From NCBI GenBank assembly GCA_014376785.1, contig JACMQW010000030.1, positions 1 to 37,500 on the forward strand: a stretch of 37,500 nt of DNA. The letters run 5' to 3'. Within the stretch, counting starts at the first letter, position 1, and the number at the start of each line of letters is the position of its first letter. The translations under genes and the position numbers were made by a program. The notes under the pieces were generated by a model. That model did no database searches, had not been told where the DNA came from, and saw only the letters and a list, made by a program, of their open reading frames with translations. Positions 29,170 to 37,500 of this stretch are shown here, piece after piece. This DNA is from Oligoflexia bacterium (lineage in GTDB: Bacteria > Bdellovibrionota > UBA1018).

Positions 29170-30410
29170 AAAAAATCCTCTTAAAAGTTTCGGGTTCAAT
29201 CGCCGCTTTCAAGGCGGCAGCTTTCGCATCGAAGGCGGTCCAAGCCGGCTATGACGTTCGAGTTGTCCTGTCCGATGGCGCAAGGGAGTTCGTGGGCGCG
29301 GCGACTTTCGAGGGAATCACGCGGGAAAGAGTTTATTCTAGTACATTTGCGCCGGGAGACGCGATGGCCCACATCGATCTCGCGAGATGGGCGGATCTTA
29401 CGATCGTTTATCCCGCAAGTGCGAATACTCTGACTAAACTCGCCGCTGGCAGAGCGGATGATTTAACGGGAACGCTCTTTCTCGCGCATGATTTTAAAAG
29501 CCCGTACTGGGTCGCGCCGGCGATGAATCCTTCGATGTACGGTCATCCAGCCGTTTCGGACTCCGTTCAGAAACTTCGAGCATGGGGTGTGGAAATCTTG
29601 GACCCCGATTCGGGTAGGATGGCGTGTGGAGAAGTCGGCAGCGGAAGACTCGTCGAACCGGAAGCCCTGCTTTCTCGTGTGGCCGATTTTCTTAAACAGG
29701 GCATAGCTACGCGAATGGTTGGCGAGAAGAATCGGGTTGTGATCAGTGCAGGAGGGACGGTCGAGGAAATCGATCCCGTCCGGGTGCTGACGAATGTCTC
29801 GACGGGCGAAACGGGAATCCGAATTGCAAATCAGCTCTCACGGAACGGGAATCCGGTGACTCTTTTGTTAGCGGAAGGATCACCTTTCCGGTCCCTTCTT
29901 GATCCAGAAGTCGAGGTTGTACTCTTTAGAACGTTTGATGATTTAGACCTCGCCGTGAAGAGCGCATTGAAAAATTCGGACGTTGAATGGTTCATTCACT
30001 CTGCAGCGGTGTCGGACTACTCGGTAGAACAAGTGCTCAGCGTCTCGGGAAAGCCATTAGACCGCGAATCGAAAATTCAATCACAGGAGGGGATGATTTT
30101 ACACCTCACGCCCAATCCAAAAATTCTCGAGCGAGTTCGGAACTACAGCGCAAATCCTAAAATTAAAATCCTTTCGTTCAAACTTTCAACCCATCCAGTG
30201 GAGGGTCGCGAGTTAGAAACCTATTCAAGTGATTATGTGGTGACGAATGTGGCATCAGCGGTCGAGCGGGGAAGCGATCGGCATGGCGGAATTATTTTCT
30301 CAAAAAAGACTGGCCGCTTTGAGAAGTCCTCAGTATTCGCCACGAAGTCTGAGCTATGCGAACAAGTCAATCGGATCATTCGTGGTGAAGTGGGAGAAAA
30401 AACAAAATGA
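29166..30410 (+). CDS. coaBC: Bifunctional phosphopantothenoylcysteine decarboxylase / phosphopantothenate--cysteine ligase
   Basis: 414 aa, family length about 400. The CoaC flavoprotein half (1-180) has A-H69-I-D-L, P-A-M-N (118-121) and the catalytic Cys154 in [13 protein letters not shown]. The CoaB half has [13 protein letters not shown] (194-206), L-T-N-V-S-T-G and A-A-V-S-D-Y. Family members usually read S-S-G after T-N and A-D-Y/W in the last motif, so the CoaB half is slightly divergent. It makes 4'-phosphopantetheine from 4'-phosphopantothenate, cysteine and CTP. Four-base overlaps on both sides. Confidence 0.95.
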   Translation: MKKILLKVSGSIAAFKAAAFASKAVQAGYDVRVVLSDGAREFVGAATFEGITRERVYSSTFAPGDAMAHIDLARWADLTIVYPASANTLTKLAAGRADDLTGTLFLAHDFKSPYWVAPAMNPSMYGHPAVSDSVQKLRAWGVEILDPDSGRMACGEVGSGRLVEPEALLSRVADFLKQGIATRMVGEKNRVVISAGGTVEEIDPVRVLTNVSTGETGIRIANQLSRNGNPVTLLLAEGSPFRSLLDPEVEVVLFRTFDDLDLAVKSALKNSDVEWFIHSAAVSDYSVEQVLSVSGKPLDRESKIQSQEGMILHLTPNPKILERVRNYSANPKIKILSFKLSTHPVEGRELETYSSDYVVTNVASAVERGSDRHGGIIFSKKTGRFEKSSVFATKSELCEQVNRIIRGEVGEKTK

Positions 30411-31201
30411 TCTTAGCACTCGATGTGGGTAATAGTCAGATCTTTGGTGGAATCATCGATGAGACTTCGGAAGGACCTAAAATCCGCTTTCGATTCCGGA
30501 AAACGTCGACTGGCGGATCAAGTTCTGACGAATATGGGCTATTCCTGCGAGATGTCCTTCGCGAGAATGGGTTCGCTCCTGAAAAGATATCCCAGATCGC
30601 GATCTGCACGGTCGTTCCAAACGTGATGCATTCTCTCACCGGAGCCTGTCAAAAGTATTTTGGAAAAGTTCCTTTTGTATTAAAAGCGGGCGTGAAGACG
30701 GGTTTGAAAATTCGCTACAAAAACCCGCTGGAGGTCGGAGCGGATCGCATCGCAAATTCCATTGGGGCAGTGGCTCGCTATCCGAACCGAGACATCGTGA
30801 TCATCGATCTCGGAACGGCAACTACGTTTTGCGCTTTAACTCTGGAGCGTGAATATTTGGGAGGTTCGATCATCGCGGGACTTCGCATCTCCATGGAAGC
30901 CCTCGAATCGAAGACAGCGAAACTGCCGTCGGTCGAAATTGTGGCGCCGGAGGCGGCTCTCGGAAAAGCGACGATAGAGAGTATCCAGGCGGGTCTTTAC
31001 TTCGGCCACTTGGGAGCGATGAAAGAAATTGTTCAGCGGATCTCTCACGAAGTATTCGAAGGGAGAAAACCTCTTTTAATTGGAACGGGCGGCTTTTCAC
31101 GACTTTTTGAAAGAGAAAAATTCTTTGATGCGGATCTCCCTGACCTCGTTCTCTTGGGACTCTTTGAAGCGTTAAAAATGAATCCCGATTTCGGGAATTA
31201 A
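30407..31201 (+). CDS. coaX: Type III pantothenate kinase
   Basis: 264 aa. ASKHA-fold motifs of CoaX: L-D-V-G-N-S (phosphate loop, 5-10), G-A-D-R (111-114) and D-L-G-T-A-T-T-F (134-141). This is the feedback-insensitive kinase, unrelated to CoaA. It phosphorylates pantothenate with ATP and needs a monovalent cation. Overlaps coaBC by ATGA, so kinase and CoaBC are made together. Confidence 0.95.
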   Translation: MILALDVGNSQIFGGIIDETSEGPKIRFRFRKTSTGGSSSDEYGLFLRDVLRENGFAPEKISQIAICTVVPNVMHSLTGACQKYFGKVPFVLKAGVKTGLKIRYKNPLEVGADRIANSIGAVARYPNRDIVIIDLGTATTFCALTLEREYLGGSIIAGLRISMEALESKTAKLPSVEIVAPEAALGKATIESIQAGLYFGHLGAMKEIVQRISHEVFEGRKPLLIGTGGFSRLFEREKFFDADLPDLVLLGLFEALKMNPDFGN

Positions 31202-31209
31202 GGAAAAAA

Positions 31210-31605
31210 ATGCGAATCACCCTTATGAAGTCGAAAATTCACCGCGCGATGGTTACTGAAGCGGACCTTCATTACGAAGGCTCCATTGCGATCGATCCGG
31301 CGCTCTGTGAAGCAGCGAAGTTTTTCCCAAACGAACGCGTCGAAATCTATAACGTGACGAATGGGAATCGGTTCGCGACTTACGTTATTATCGGTAAGCC
31401 CGGACAGATTTGCGTAAACGGAGCAGCCGCTCGGCTGGTGTCTCCCGACGACCAGATCATTATCGTGACTTATGCAGATTTCGAAGAAGTCGAGGCCCTC
31501 GACTACGCGCCTACGGTAGTTCTCCTCGAGCACTCACCCGAGATGAAAAACAGAGTGAAAGCGGTCGAGCGGACCTCCGGACGACACTATAAAATGGGGC
31601 TCTAA
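31210..31605 (+). CDS. panD: Aspartate 1-decarboxylase (pyruvoyl-type)
   Basis: 131 aa, normal length. The self-cleavage site is G24-S25 (H-Y-E-G-S-I-A-I-D), giving the pyruvoyl group; the K9 and Y22 context (M-K-S-K-I-H-R, then H-Y-E-G) and Y58 region are as in the family. It makes beta-alanine from aspartate. SD AAGGA is just upstream, partly in the coaX stop. Its own TAA overlaps the stop of the convergent barrel gene by 4 bp. Confidence 0.95.
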   Translation: MRITLMKSKIHRAMVTEADLHYEGSIAIDPALCEAAKFFPNERVEIYNVTNGNRFATYVIIGKPGQICVNGAAARLVSPDDQIIIVTYADFEEVEALDYAPTVVLLEHSPEMKNRVKAVERTSGRHYKMGL

Positions 31606-32207
31606 AAATTGAAGTGGAAGAGCAGCGCTAATCCGCGGTTCTTTCCTTCGGTATCCTTTGCGAATTGGGTGAATCCTAGATGATAGCGAACTTCGAATCC
31701 GACCTCGTTTGTGTTTGAGAGGATGAAATCGGAGCCGAATCCAAGTTCTATTCCGAAAAGTGTGGATTTCACCGACTCGTCGTTTAAGACCGTGCACTGA
31801 TATCCGCCACGAATCGAGCAGCTCGATCCAAGTTTCAGTCCGAAGTTGGGCCCAGCGGTAAGATAGGAATCTAAAGTTCCGACGGGGACTTTCGCGCGGA
31901 AGAGTAAAGGCAGTTCCAGAAAGGTGGCGTGGTAGTGGACATCGACCGTGAAAGGAGAGCCCACAACGGAAACGTTATCCACACTGAAGCCCCTTTGGGC
32001 CAGTTGCAGGGAAGGTGTAAATTCGAGAGTCTCATTCAGCGGAAGAAATGTTTGTGCTCCGATGAGTAATCCACCCGTCGCAGAAAGATTCGAAGCAGGT
32101 GAGTGAATCGTGGCGGCATTGAGCCCTCCGTAGACTCCGAAGTCTTTCGTTGAAGCGGAGGCAGTTCCCAGGGTAGCGAGGGCGCAGAGAATCAGAAAAG
32201 TTTTCAT
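31602..32207 (-). CDS. Outer-membrane beta-barrel protein
   Basis: 201 aa. Signal peptide 1-19 (ends A-S-A-S). The mature part alternates hydrophobic and polar residues with Gly/aromatic turns ([37 protein letters not shown]) and ends in Phe, typical of a small 8-strand barrel of the PF13568 type. C130 and C138 could form a loop disulfide. No specific function. The gene is transcribed toward panD. Confidence 0.8.
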   Translation of the reverse strand: MKTFLILCALATLGTASASTKDFGVYGGLNAATIHSPASNLSATGGLLIGAQTFLPLNETLEFTPSLQLAQRGFSVDNVSVVGSPFTVDVHYHATFLELPLLFRAKVPVGTLDSYLTAGPNFGLKLGSSCSIRGGYQCTVLNDESVKSTLFGIELGFGSDFILSNTNEVGFEVRYHLGFTQFAKDTEGKNRGLALLFHFNF

Positions 32208-32244
32208 ACTTCCGAGTTACCGTCTCCCCCGACGATTTGCAATT

Positions 32245-33600
32245 CTAACCGACCACCGAGACATCCGTAAGCAGCGCATATTCGGGTCCGAAATATCCCG
32301 TGGCCACACCGTAATCAAACTCGCTGCGTTTCACTCGATTTTTTGAAAAACGTGCGAATTTGAAATTATCGGAGATAGACCCCGAAAGTGATCCGCCTTT
32401 GATGATCGAAACGGTCCCGGTCGCGTGATCATGAAGTCTTGCGAGCCTGATTTCTGAACTGAACGTTCCGGTGGTCTCTTGGATAAACAGGCCAGAGAAC
32501 TGCAGGATTTCGAGTACCTTCGGAGCGGATTGAATCATTTGGGCGTGATCCATTGCTCCTGCTTCTAATACGACGTTCCCACGGTAGGTACCTGGTTTTT
32601 TCTTCAAGTACTTCCCATGTTGAGCGTCGATGGCAGTAGTGACCACGATGTTCTTATCGACGAGTACTAACGGTTTCTGCACGATTCCCTGATCCGCCAC
32701 TGAAACGGTGACCGCACCGAAATCGAGTGAAGGATCCAGGGTCAGAGTTAAGAGGTCCCCCGTTGCTCCAGGAATAAAGTCATCTCCAGGGTTTTTATGG
32801 GGGAGATCTAAATATTCATTTCGAGCGGAAAGTAAGAACGTCGTGGAGTTAAAGAGCTTCGCCAAAACATCGGCATCAAGGATAACGGAATATTTTCCGG
32901 TGTTCGGTTTTTTCGTCTGCAGAGAAATTTCCGCGCGATCACTCGCCTCCTGAAAAAGATGTTCGATAGAAATATCTGCCGGGCTAATGGTCCAAGCAGT
33001 GTGCAGGTACTCGTCACTGCGACCGCTTTTTGAGTAGGAGTAGGCGGCTTCGACATACATGCGACTCTGCTTCGAGCGCTGGGTCAGCCCATTTGAGAGG
33101 TGAACTTCACGGTCGTGAATACTCATGAAGAGTTCGGAGGAGTTGAAATCGGTTTTTCTCGGCAGCGCGACGGCTTTCGAAACTTCCTGGGTAGCACTTT
33201 CCAGAGCACCCGCGAGATCCTCGGCCATGAAAGGGTCGCAGGATTTTACTTCGGGAGGATCTTTAGGAAGGTCGGAGGGAAGGTCCCAAGCTTCGTAGTC
33301 CGTTTCCTTCGCGGCGGCGATGGAAGATTCGATTTGTTCATTCAGTGGTTTTTCTGAAACAAACTTCTTAGAAATTTCGCCCTGGCGACCGGTCTTTCCG
33401 GTGTGGACGAAAAGTCGCACTTCGACCGACTGGGAATTGACTTCGCGGTCTTGATCGACGGAGAGTTTTCCCTGATCGAGAAGAAGGTAACGTTCGCGGC
33501 GATGAAGATTTTCTTGCGTGACGATCCAGCCCTTCACTTCCGAGCGTGAGCGGAGTTCGTTTTTTAATTGTTCGAGTGTCCAACGAGGCGAGGTGATCAT
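32245..33600 (-). CDS. tldE: TldE/PmbA-family metalloprotease partner subunit
   Basis: 451 aa, near the PmbA length of 450. Family features: an early L-D-Q-G-K-L-S-V segment, a central P-N-T-G-K-Y-S-V-I-L-D region, S-I-I-K-G-G-S-L-S-G and the final Y-G-P/F-G-P-E-Y-A-L-L. The HExxxH zinc motif of TldD is absent, as expected for the non-catalytic partner. In E. coli TldD-TldE form a heterodimer that degrades unfolded peptides and matures microcin B17 and CcdA. It follows tldD by 4 bp. No peptide precursor gene is visible beside it. Confidence 0.88.
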   Translation of the reverse strand: MITSPRWTLEQLKNELRSRSEVKGWIVTQENLHRRERYLLLDQGKLSVDQDREVNSQSVEVRLFVHTGKTGRQGEISKKFVSEKPLNEQIESSIAAAKETDYEAWDLPSDLPKDPPEVKSCDPFMAEDLAGALESATQEVSKAVALPRKTDFNSSELFMSIHDREVHLSNGLTQRSKQSRMYVEAAYSYSKSGRSDEYLHTAWTISPADISIEHLFQEASDRAEISLQTKKPNTGKYSVILDADVLAKLFNSTTFLLSARNEYLDLPHKNPGDDFIPGATGDLLTLTLDPSLDFGAVTVSVADQGIVQKPLVLVDKNIVVTTAIDAQHGKYLKKKPGTYRGNVVLEAGAMDHAQMIQSAPKVLEILQFSGLFIQETTGTFSSEIRLARLHDHATGTVSIIKGGSLSGSISDNFKFARFSKNRVKRSEFDYGVATGYFGPEYALLTDVSVVG

Positions 33601-33604
33601 GATT

Positions 33605-35203
33605 TTATCCGAGGATTTGATCCTTCAGTAGCATATAGGGTCCACCGCATCCGGCGTATACGATTTCTTTGTGGTATTTTCCGCATCCGCCGCAATCATT
33701 AAAAGGATGGGTGGCCGTATCGGCTGCTTCGCTATGCGCCTCGATTTTAGACTTTGCGATGATGGAATTCAAAACATCGGGAACGTAGCCGGTGAGCTGG
33801 ATGTCTCCGCCGGCGGGGCCCTTCACCACTCGGCCCGTGAATTTTCCGTTTTTTACTTCTTTTAAATACTGCACGCCGACTTGGATTCCCATTCCTTTGG
33901 GATCTTCCATGCCACCGGCTGCATTCAAGCCAACGAATCCGTAGTCGATCATACCTAAAAGTTCGTCGTATGTTTTATCCCCGGCACTGAAATAAGTATT
34001 CGTCTGGCGAGTGTAGACGCCATTCTGCCAGCTTTCACGCTTTCCATTCGATGACCGCGGAATCCCCAGCCGGAGGGCCGATGTTAAATTCGTCATCGGA
34101 GGCATGAGGGTTCCTGCATCGAGAATGATCTGTTCGCGCGCAAGCCAACCTTCCTCATCGAAGAAGTAAGAGCCCCAAGCGGCTGACTTTTCCGTCGCAT
34201 TTCGGTAGACGGCTGGACTATTCAAAATAGTTGCGAGGTCATTCCCGACCCGTGCACCTTCGTTATGGAGCTCCCAAGCTTTTGATCTCCCTCGGGCACA
34301 GGTGTCGGCTTCTTGGGAATGGCCGAAAGCTTCGTGGGCTAGGACGCCTGCGAGGGCGGGGCCCAGAAGCAGAGTGTATTTTCCAGGTTTCAGACGGTCC
34401 GCATTCTTCATCGCGTGCAGGTCTTTTAACATCTCGGTGATTTTTTCATCAGATACCGTGATGGCTTCGGTTCCTCCGAGCCCTCCAAATCGATTCGCAG
34501 AACGTTCTGCCCCACTCATCAAAATCAGAGTGAGCGAAACTCGGTAGAGGGTTTGTGATAAATTGGATTCACGGTCGATAAAAAGTGACTCTTCGACCCC
34601 AAGTCCTTCGCGCGCCATTAAGTACGTCAGGTCCTTTTCCGCAAACCCGCAAGCCGGGGCGAGCGCCTGCACCCGCCCAACCAGAGCTTTCAAACCCGTG
34701 AGTCTATTTTCCGTCGTACGAGTCGTAGGATCTTCTTCAAATGCGATCCCGAAATGCACCGGCGTTTCCGCTCGCACATCCGCCGGTATTTGGGCGAGGA
34801 GTTCCGGATCGAGGGGGACTTCATTCTCTTTAAGTCGTTCCTTCCAATTCACTGCTTGGTAGGGACGCATCGGAGTTCCGGTGCTTTCACCGGCGGCTCT
34901 TTTCACTCGGGCGACTAATTCTTTTGCTTCTTTTAGTAAAGCGGCCAGCTCTGTTTGGTCAGTGGCCTGTTCGTAAAGGGTGTGCCCGTCGTAAATTCTC
35001 ATCACAACCCCGGATGAAGTGGAGTCTGAGAGTTGGGTCTGCTTTAAGTTCGCGGCGAAAGTTTGGTTCGATTTTCTTTCGAAATAGACGGAGGCATACC
35101 ATTCGGGATTCGCCTCTAACGTTCCGAGCACGTCTCGAAGTTTGGGTTGGAGTGCTTTAATATCTGCGCTCAAGGGTGCACGTTTTTTATCTGTTGGGTT
35201 CAT
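33605..35203 (-). CDS. tldD: TldD-family zinc metalloprotease
   Basis: 532 aa from the ATG at 35203; the frame is open to an ATG at 35260 (551 aa), but the extra residues look non-coding. The catalytic motif is H-E-A-F-G-H (290-295) followed by Q-E-A-D. The end has a Cys/Gly-rich stretch (C-G-G-C-G-K, then A-G-C-G-G-P-Y), an ending similar to the C-G-K-G type of archaeal TldD proteins. It forms the protease with TldE downstream. Divergent from ampG with 75 bp between them. Confidence 0.92.
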   Translation of the reverse strand: MNPTDKKRAPLSADIKALQPKLRDVLGTLEANPEWYASVYFERKSNQTFAANLKQTQLSDSTSSGVVMRIYDGHTLYEQATDQTELAALLKEAKELVARVKRAAGESTGTPMRPYQAVNWKERLKENEVPLDPELLAQIPADVRAETPVHFGIAFEEDPTTRTTENRLTGLKALVGRVQALAPACGFAEKDLTYLMAREGLGVEESLFIDRESNLSQTLYRVSLTLILMSGAERSANRFGGLGGTEAITVSDEKITEMLKDLHAMKNADRLKPGKYTLLLGPALAGVLAHEAFGHSQEADTCARGRSKAWELHNEGARVGNDLATILNSPAVYRNATEKSAAWGSYFFDEEGWLAREQIILDAGTLMPPMTNLTSALRLGIPRSSNGKRESWQNGVYTRQTNTYFSAGDKTYDELLGMIDYGFVGLNAAGGMEDPKGMGIQVGVQYLKEVKNGKFTGRVVKGPAGGDIQLTGYVPDVLNSIIAKSKIEAHSEAADTATHPFNDCGGCGKYHKEIVYAGCGGPYMLLKDQILG

Positions 35204-35278
35204 TTGAAAAACTCGTGAGAGGTTAGAGAAGCGAGCAGTGGTTTCTGCCTCGCCGAACATGGTAACTTTAGCCTTAAG

Positions 35279-36529
35279 ATGAAATCAATCCTTCAGATCT
35301 TCGTGTCACGCCGCATGCTGGTCATGCTTTTATTAGGGTTTTCGTCGGGTATTCCGTATGCGTTAACCGCCGGAACGCTGCAGGCATGGCTCGCCACTGA
35401 ACACGTCGATATTAAGACGATCGGCCTCTTTGCACTGGTCGGAATCCCGTACAACTGGAAATTTATTTGGGCGCCTTTCATGGACCGCTACTTTCCTCCG
35501 ATCCTCGGCCGCAGGCGCGGATGGATGCTGGTGACTCAGCTCTTGCTGGCGTGTGCGATTGCCGGCATGGCTTTGACGAGTCCGGTTCAGGGTCTCACTT
35601 CGATGGCAGTCCTCGCGGTGTTCGTCGCATTCTTCTCTTCTTCCCAAGACATCGTGATCGATGCCTACCGGACGGAAGCACTTCCGGTAGCAGAGTATGG
35701 AGCGGGAGCAGGCGTTTATACGATGGGATATCGCCTGGCCATGTTGGTGTCAGGGGCCGCTGCACTCATTTTGGCAGATCATTATCCATGGAAAGTCGTC
35801 TACCTTTTTATGGCGCTCACCGTCGGAGTGGGAATCATCGGAACTTTTCTGGGACCGGAACCGATGATCGAGCGTGCTCCACGAACCCTCTCGGAAGCGG
35901 TGTGGGCTCCGTTGAAAGAATTTTTCGGTCGTCGCGGAGTGTTTGAAGTCGTTCTCTTCATTCTTTTTTATAAACTCGATGTCGTGATCGCCACCGCGCT
36001 CATGACGAAATTTTTTCTCGATATGGGATTCACGAAAACCGATATCGGAGCGGTCACGAAAGTTTTCGGACTGATCGCCACCATCGTCGGAGCGCTACTG
36101 GGAGGGGCGTTGATTCCGCGCCTCGGGATCAGGCGCGCTCTGATGCTCTTTGGAATTCTGCAAGGCGTCTCCACGCTGCTCTTCTACATGATGGCGCGAG
36201 TTGGAAATAATCGGCTCGCTCTGATTTTTACGATTGGTGGCGAAAACCTTGCGAGTGGGATGGCCACCGCTGCCTACATGGCCTTCATCATGTCGCTCTG
36301 CAATCAACGCTTCACAGCGACCCAGTATGCGCTGCTGACGTCCCTCATGGCAGTTCCTGTAAAAATTTTATCGGCGCCGACTGGCTACCTCCAACAAGCC
36401 GTGGGGTGGGAAAATTATTACCTGATTGCCGCTGCCCTTTCTCTGCCGGGCCTTCTGATGCTTTTGCGGTTTAACCACTGGAAAGCCGGATTGACATTCG
36501 ATGGGCCCTCGGATGGAATCAGTCCATGA
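35279..36529 (+). CDS. ampG: AmpG-family muropeptide permease (MFS)
   Basis: 416 aa, about 12 TM helices, with no extra C-terminal TMs as in E. coli AmpG (491 aa). The N-terminal part is diagnostic: L-G-F-S-S-G-I-P-Y-A-L-T, then F-A-L-V-G-I-P-Y-N-W-K-F-I-W-A-P and L-G-R-R-R-G-W-M, then S-Q-D-I-V-I-D-A-Y-R-T-E. The known family imports GlcNAc-anhydroMurNAc peptides by proton symport for wall recycling. The stop overlaps the next gene by ATGA. Confidence 0.93.
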   Translation: MKSILQIFVSRRMLVMLLLGFSSGIPYALTAGTLQAWLATEHVDIKTIGLFALVGIPYNWKFIWAPFMDRYFPPILGRRRGWMLVTQLLLACAIAGMALTSPVQGLTSMAVLAVFVAFFSSSQDIVIDAYRTEALPVAEYGAGAGVYTMGYRLAMLVSGAAALILADHYPWKVVYLFMALTVGVGIIGTFLGPEPMIERAPRTLSEAVWAPLKEFFGRRGVFEVVLFILFYKLDVVIATALMTKFFLDMGFTKTDIGAVTKVFGLIATIVGALLGGALIPRLGIRRALMLFGILQGVSTLLFYMMARVGNNRLALIFTIGGENLASGMATAAYMAFIMSLCNQRFTATQYALLTSLMAVPVKILSAPTGYLQQAVGWENYYLIAAALSLPGLLMLLRFNHWKAGLTFDGPSDGISP

Positions 36530-36954
36530 AATTTTTAGTTTTTTCGGGACTTCTGGTGACGTCGCTTTCTTTTATTTTCTCCGGCGCGGTTGCGCTCGCT
36601 GAGGATGGAACCAAAATCATTCAGAAGGTTTCAAACGATGGCGGCGATTCCTCCGTGCTGATCGAAACGAAGAAAAATGCACGCATCCATCCCGATTACG
36701 AAATCATTTCGGGTGAAGAAGAAGTGACCGGAGATCCGACCGCGGGAACGAAAGAAGCCTACGCGAGCTGGAAGGAAGCTTGCAAAGATTGGAAAAAGGA
36801 AATGAAGGAGAACAATAAGGACGGTCAGGTCCTCATTGCTTCTTGTGGTTCCGCTACTTTCAGTAAAGACGATACTTCGGGAGTCGGTTCCGGAATTTAC
36901 ACCTACAAATCGAATGCAAAATACAAAGTTCGCGTTCGCATTAAAGATAAGTGA
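36526..36954 (+). CDS. Secreted hypothetical protein coupled to ampG
   Basis: 142 aa. Signal peptide 1-25 (hydrophobic core, ending A-L-A-E-D). The mature protein is Lys/Asp/Glu-rich, with E-T-K-K-N-A-R-I, W-K-E-A-C-K-D-W-K-K-E-M and I-A-S-C-G-S-A-T-F, and ends in a beta-like Y-K-V-R-V-R-I. Two mature cysteines (about 85 and 106) may form a disulfide. No family recognised. Its ATG overlaps the ampG TGA, so it is probably translationally coupled and may act in the periplasm with muropeptide import, which is inference from position only. Confidence 0.65.
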   Translation: MKFLVFSGLLVTSLSFIFSGAVALAEDGTKIIQKVSNDGGDSSVLIETKKNARIHPDYEIISGEEEVTGDPTAGTKEAYASWKEACKDWKKEMKENNKDGQVLIASCGSATFSKDDTSGVGSGIYTYKSNAKYKVRVRIKDK

Positions 36955-36961
36955 AGCATCG

Positions 36962-37345
36962 ATGAGCGAGTCCGCTTCACTGAATGAAGAGAGGTCGATT
37001 CCGGAGTGGCTTCGGCGCATTCAGCTCGACTGGGCGCTCTCCATCGACCAGCTTTGCGCGATTCTTCGAGTCGATCCTCCGCTGCTGGAAGCGTGGATCG
37101 TTCCGAACGAAACCAATCGAGCTTTTTCGGGAACCATCCCTCCCGGACTCGATTCGGCAGTGCCATTGATTTCTATTTATCGTCGCCTCACGCAAATGCA
37201 CCCGGAGACGGAAGATCAGGTAAAATGGCTCTTTACTGCCCATACCGATTTCGGCGGAGCGAAACCGATCGACGTGGCGGCAAGCTCACTCGAGAACCTG
37301 TATTGGGTGGGTTACTTTCTCGACAGTGCTCAGCTGAAAAAATAG
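36962..37345 (+). CDS. MbcA/ParS/Xre-antitoxin-like small protein
   Basis: 127 aa from the ATG at 36962; the frame is open 42 codons further up, but that part overlaps the previous gene in shadow sequence. The first half is a helix-turn-helix-like segment (L-S-I-D-Q-L-C-A-I-L-R-V, then L-L-E-A-W). The second half ends with D-F-G-G-A-K-P-I-D-V-A and N-L-Y-W-V-G-Y-F-L, resembling the C-terminal G-G-x-x-P-x-D pattern of MbcA/ParS/Xre antitoxins (DUF2384). The usual RES-domain toxin is not visible in the 155 bp remaining. It may be a solitary regulator. Confidence 0.55.
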   Translation: MSESASLNEERSIPEWLRRIQLDWALSIDQLCAILRVDPPLLEAWIVPNETNRAFSGTIPPGLDSAVPLISIYRRLTQMHPETEDQVKWLFTAHTDFGGAKPIDVAASSLENLYWVGYFLDSAQLKK

Positions 37346-37460
37346 TTCTCAGAGCCCAGTTCTGACTCTGTGCGGCTAGCCTAATTTCGTGCAATCTCGA
37401 AACCTCTGACGTAGTTCTTTCCCCGGTCCATAACCATTCTTCAGTTTTTCGGGGGTAGAG

Positions 37461-37500
37461 ATGACGGCAGGCGCTAATACGATGGATTCTCAATTGGGAA
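37461..37500 (+). CDS. Start of a gene running off the window
   Basis: An ATG at 37461 follows GGGGGTAGAG directly and opens a frame of 13 codons to the window end (M-T-A-G-A-N-T-M-D-S-Q-L-G). A plausible promoter pair CTGACG / CATAAC with 17-base spacing lies in the 115-bp gap before it. Too short to name. Confidence 0.4.
   Translation, partial: MTAGANTMDSQLG

Noticed and set aside
1-37500. tRNA, rRNA, CRISPR array, insertion sequence, prophage or attachment site
   Set aside because: No cloverleaf-like sequence, regularly spaced repeats, transposase or integrase motif was found on either strand. Small RNAs cannot be excluded by eye.

Overview
The window looks like chromosomal DNA of a Gram-negative, mid-GC bacterium. 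The gene content best fits a Bdellovibrionota-type (former deltaproteobacterial) lineage, though this is inference without a database search. Pointers are outer-membrane and periplasmic proteins (a beta-barrel, an AmpG muropeptide permease, several signal peptides), a multi-TM PilZ protein with an R-W-W-E..P-R-Y-K entry, an XPD-type Fe-S helicase fused to a nuclease, type III pantothenate kinase, and many tightly packed short genes. There are no rRNA or tRNA genes, no CRISPR array, no transposase and no gene-free stretch above about 180 bp.

Layout. 1-4.2 kb: the tail of a FabD-like acyltransferase, convergent dbpA (23S rRNA helicase), a small acidic protein overlapping a methyltransferase-fold protein, a 75-aa ORF, and convergent ygiD. 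4.2-8.3 kb (+): a secreted HNH-type nuclease behind a hairpin leader, then an MBL-fold DNA exonuclease coupled to a PD-(D/E)XK/XPD-like helicase. 8.3-14.9 kb (-): a co-directional run of triple-PAS histidine kinase, arfB, AlkZ-related protein, NTF2-like protein, ABC-F ATPase, YkgJ protein, small secreted protein and single-domain response regulator.

15.0-21.0 kb (+) is the most unusual block. It encodes a MotB/ZorB-like protein with a very long coiled coil between its TM helix and its OmpA domain, a MotA/TolQ/ZorA-like channel subunit, and a 957-aa FHA-domain coiled-coil membrane protein. Together they suggest an ion-driven, cell-wall-anchored machine with a phosphothreonine-reading cytoplasmic arm. 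It is not a canonical flagellar stator, Tol-Pal, Exb or Zorya operon. A YidB-like protein follows.

21.6-26.6 kb: a second YkgJ protein, a secreted protein behind a sigma54-like/leaderless start, a group-1 P5C dehydrogenase, a membrane PilZ protein abutting tadA, and two small proteins. 26.7-31.6 kb (+): a compact pantothenate/CoA operon (DUF2520 oxidoreductase, panB, panC, coaBC, coaX, panD). It covers every step from ketoisovalerate and aspartate to 4'-phosphopantetheine if the DUF2520 protein is the ketopantoate reductase. 31.6-35.2 kb (-): an outer-membrane barrel and a TldE/TldD pair. 35.3-37.5 kb (+): ampG, a secreted protein, an MbcA/ParS/Xre-like protein and the start of another gene.
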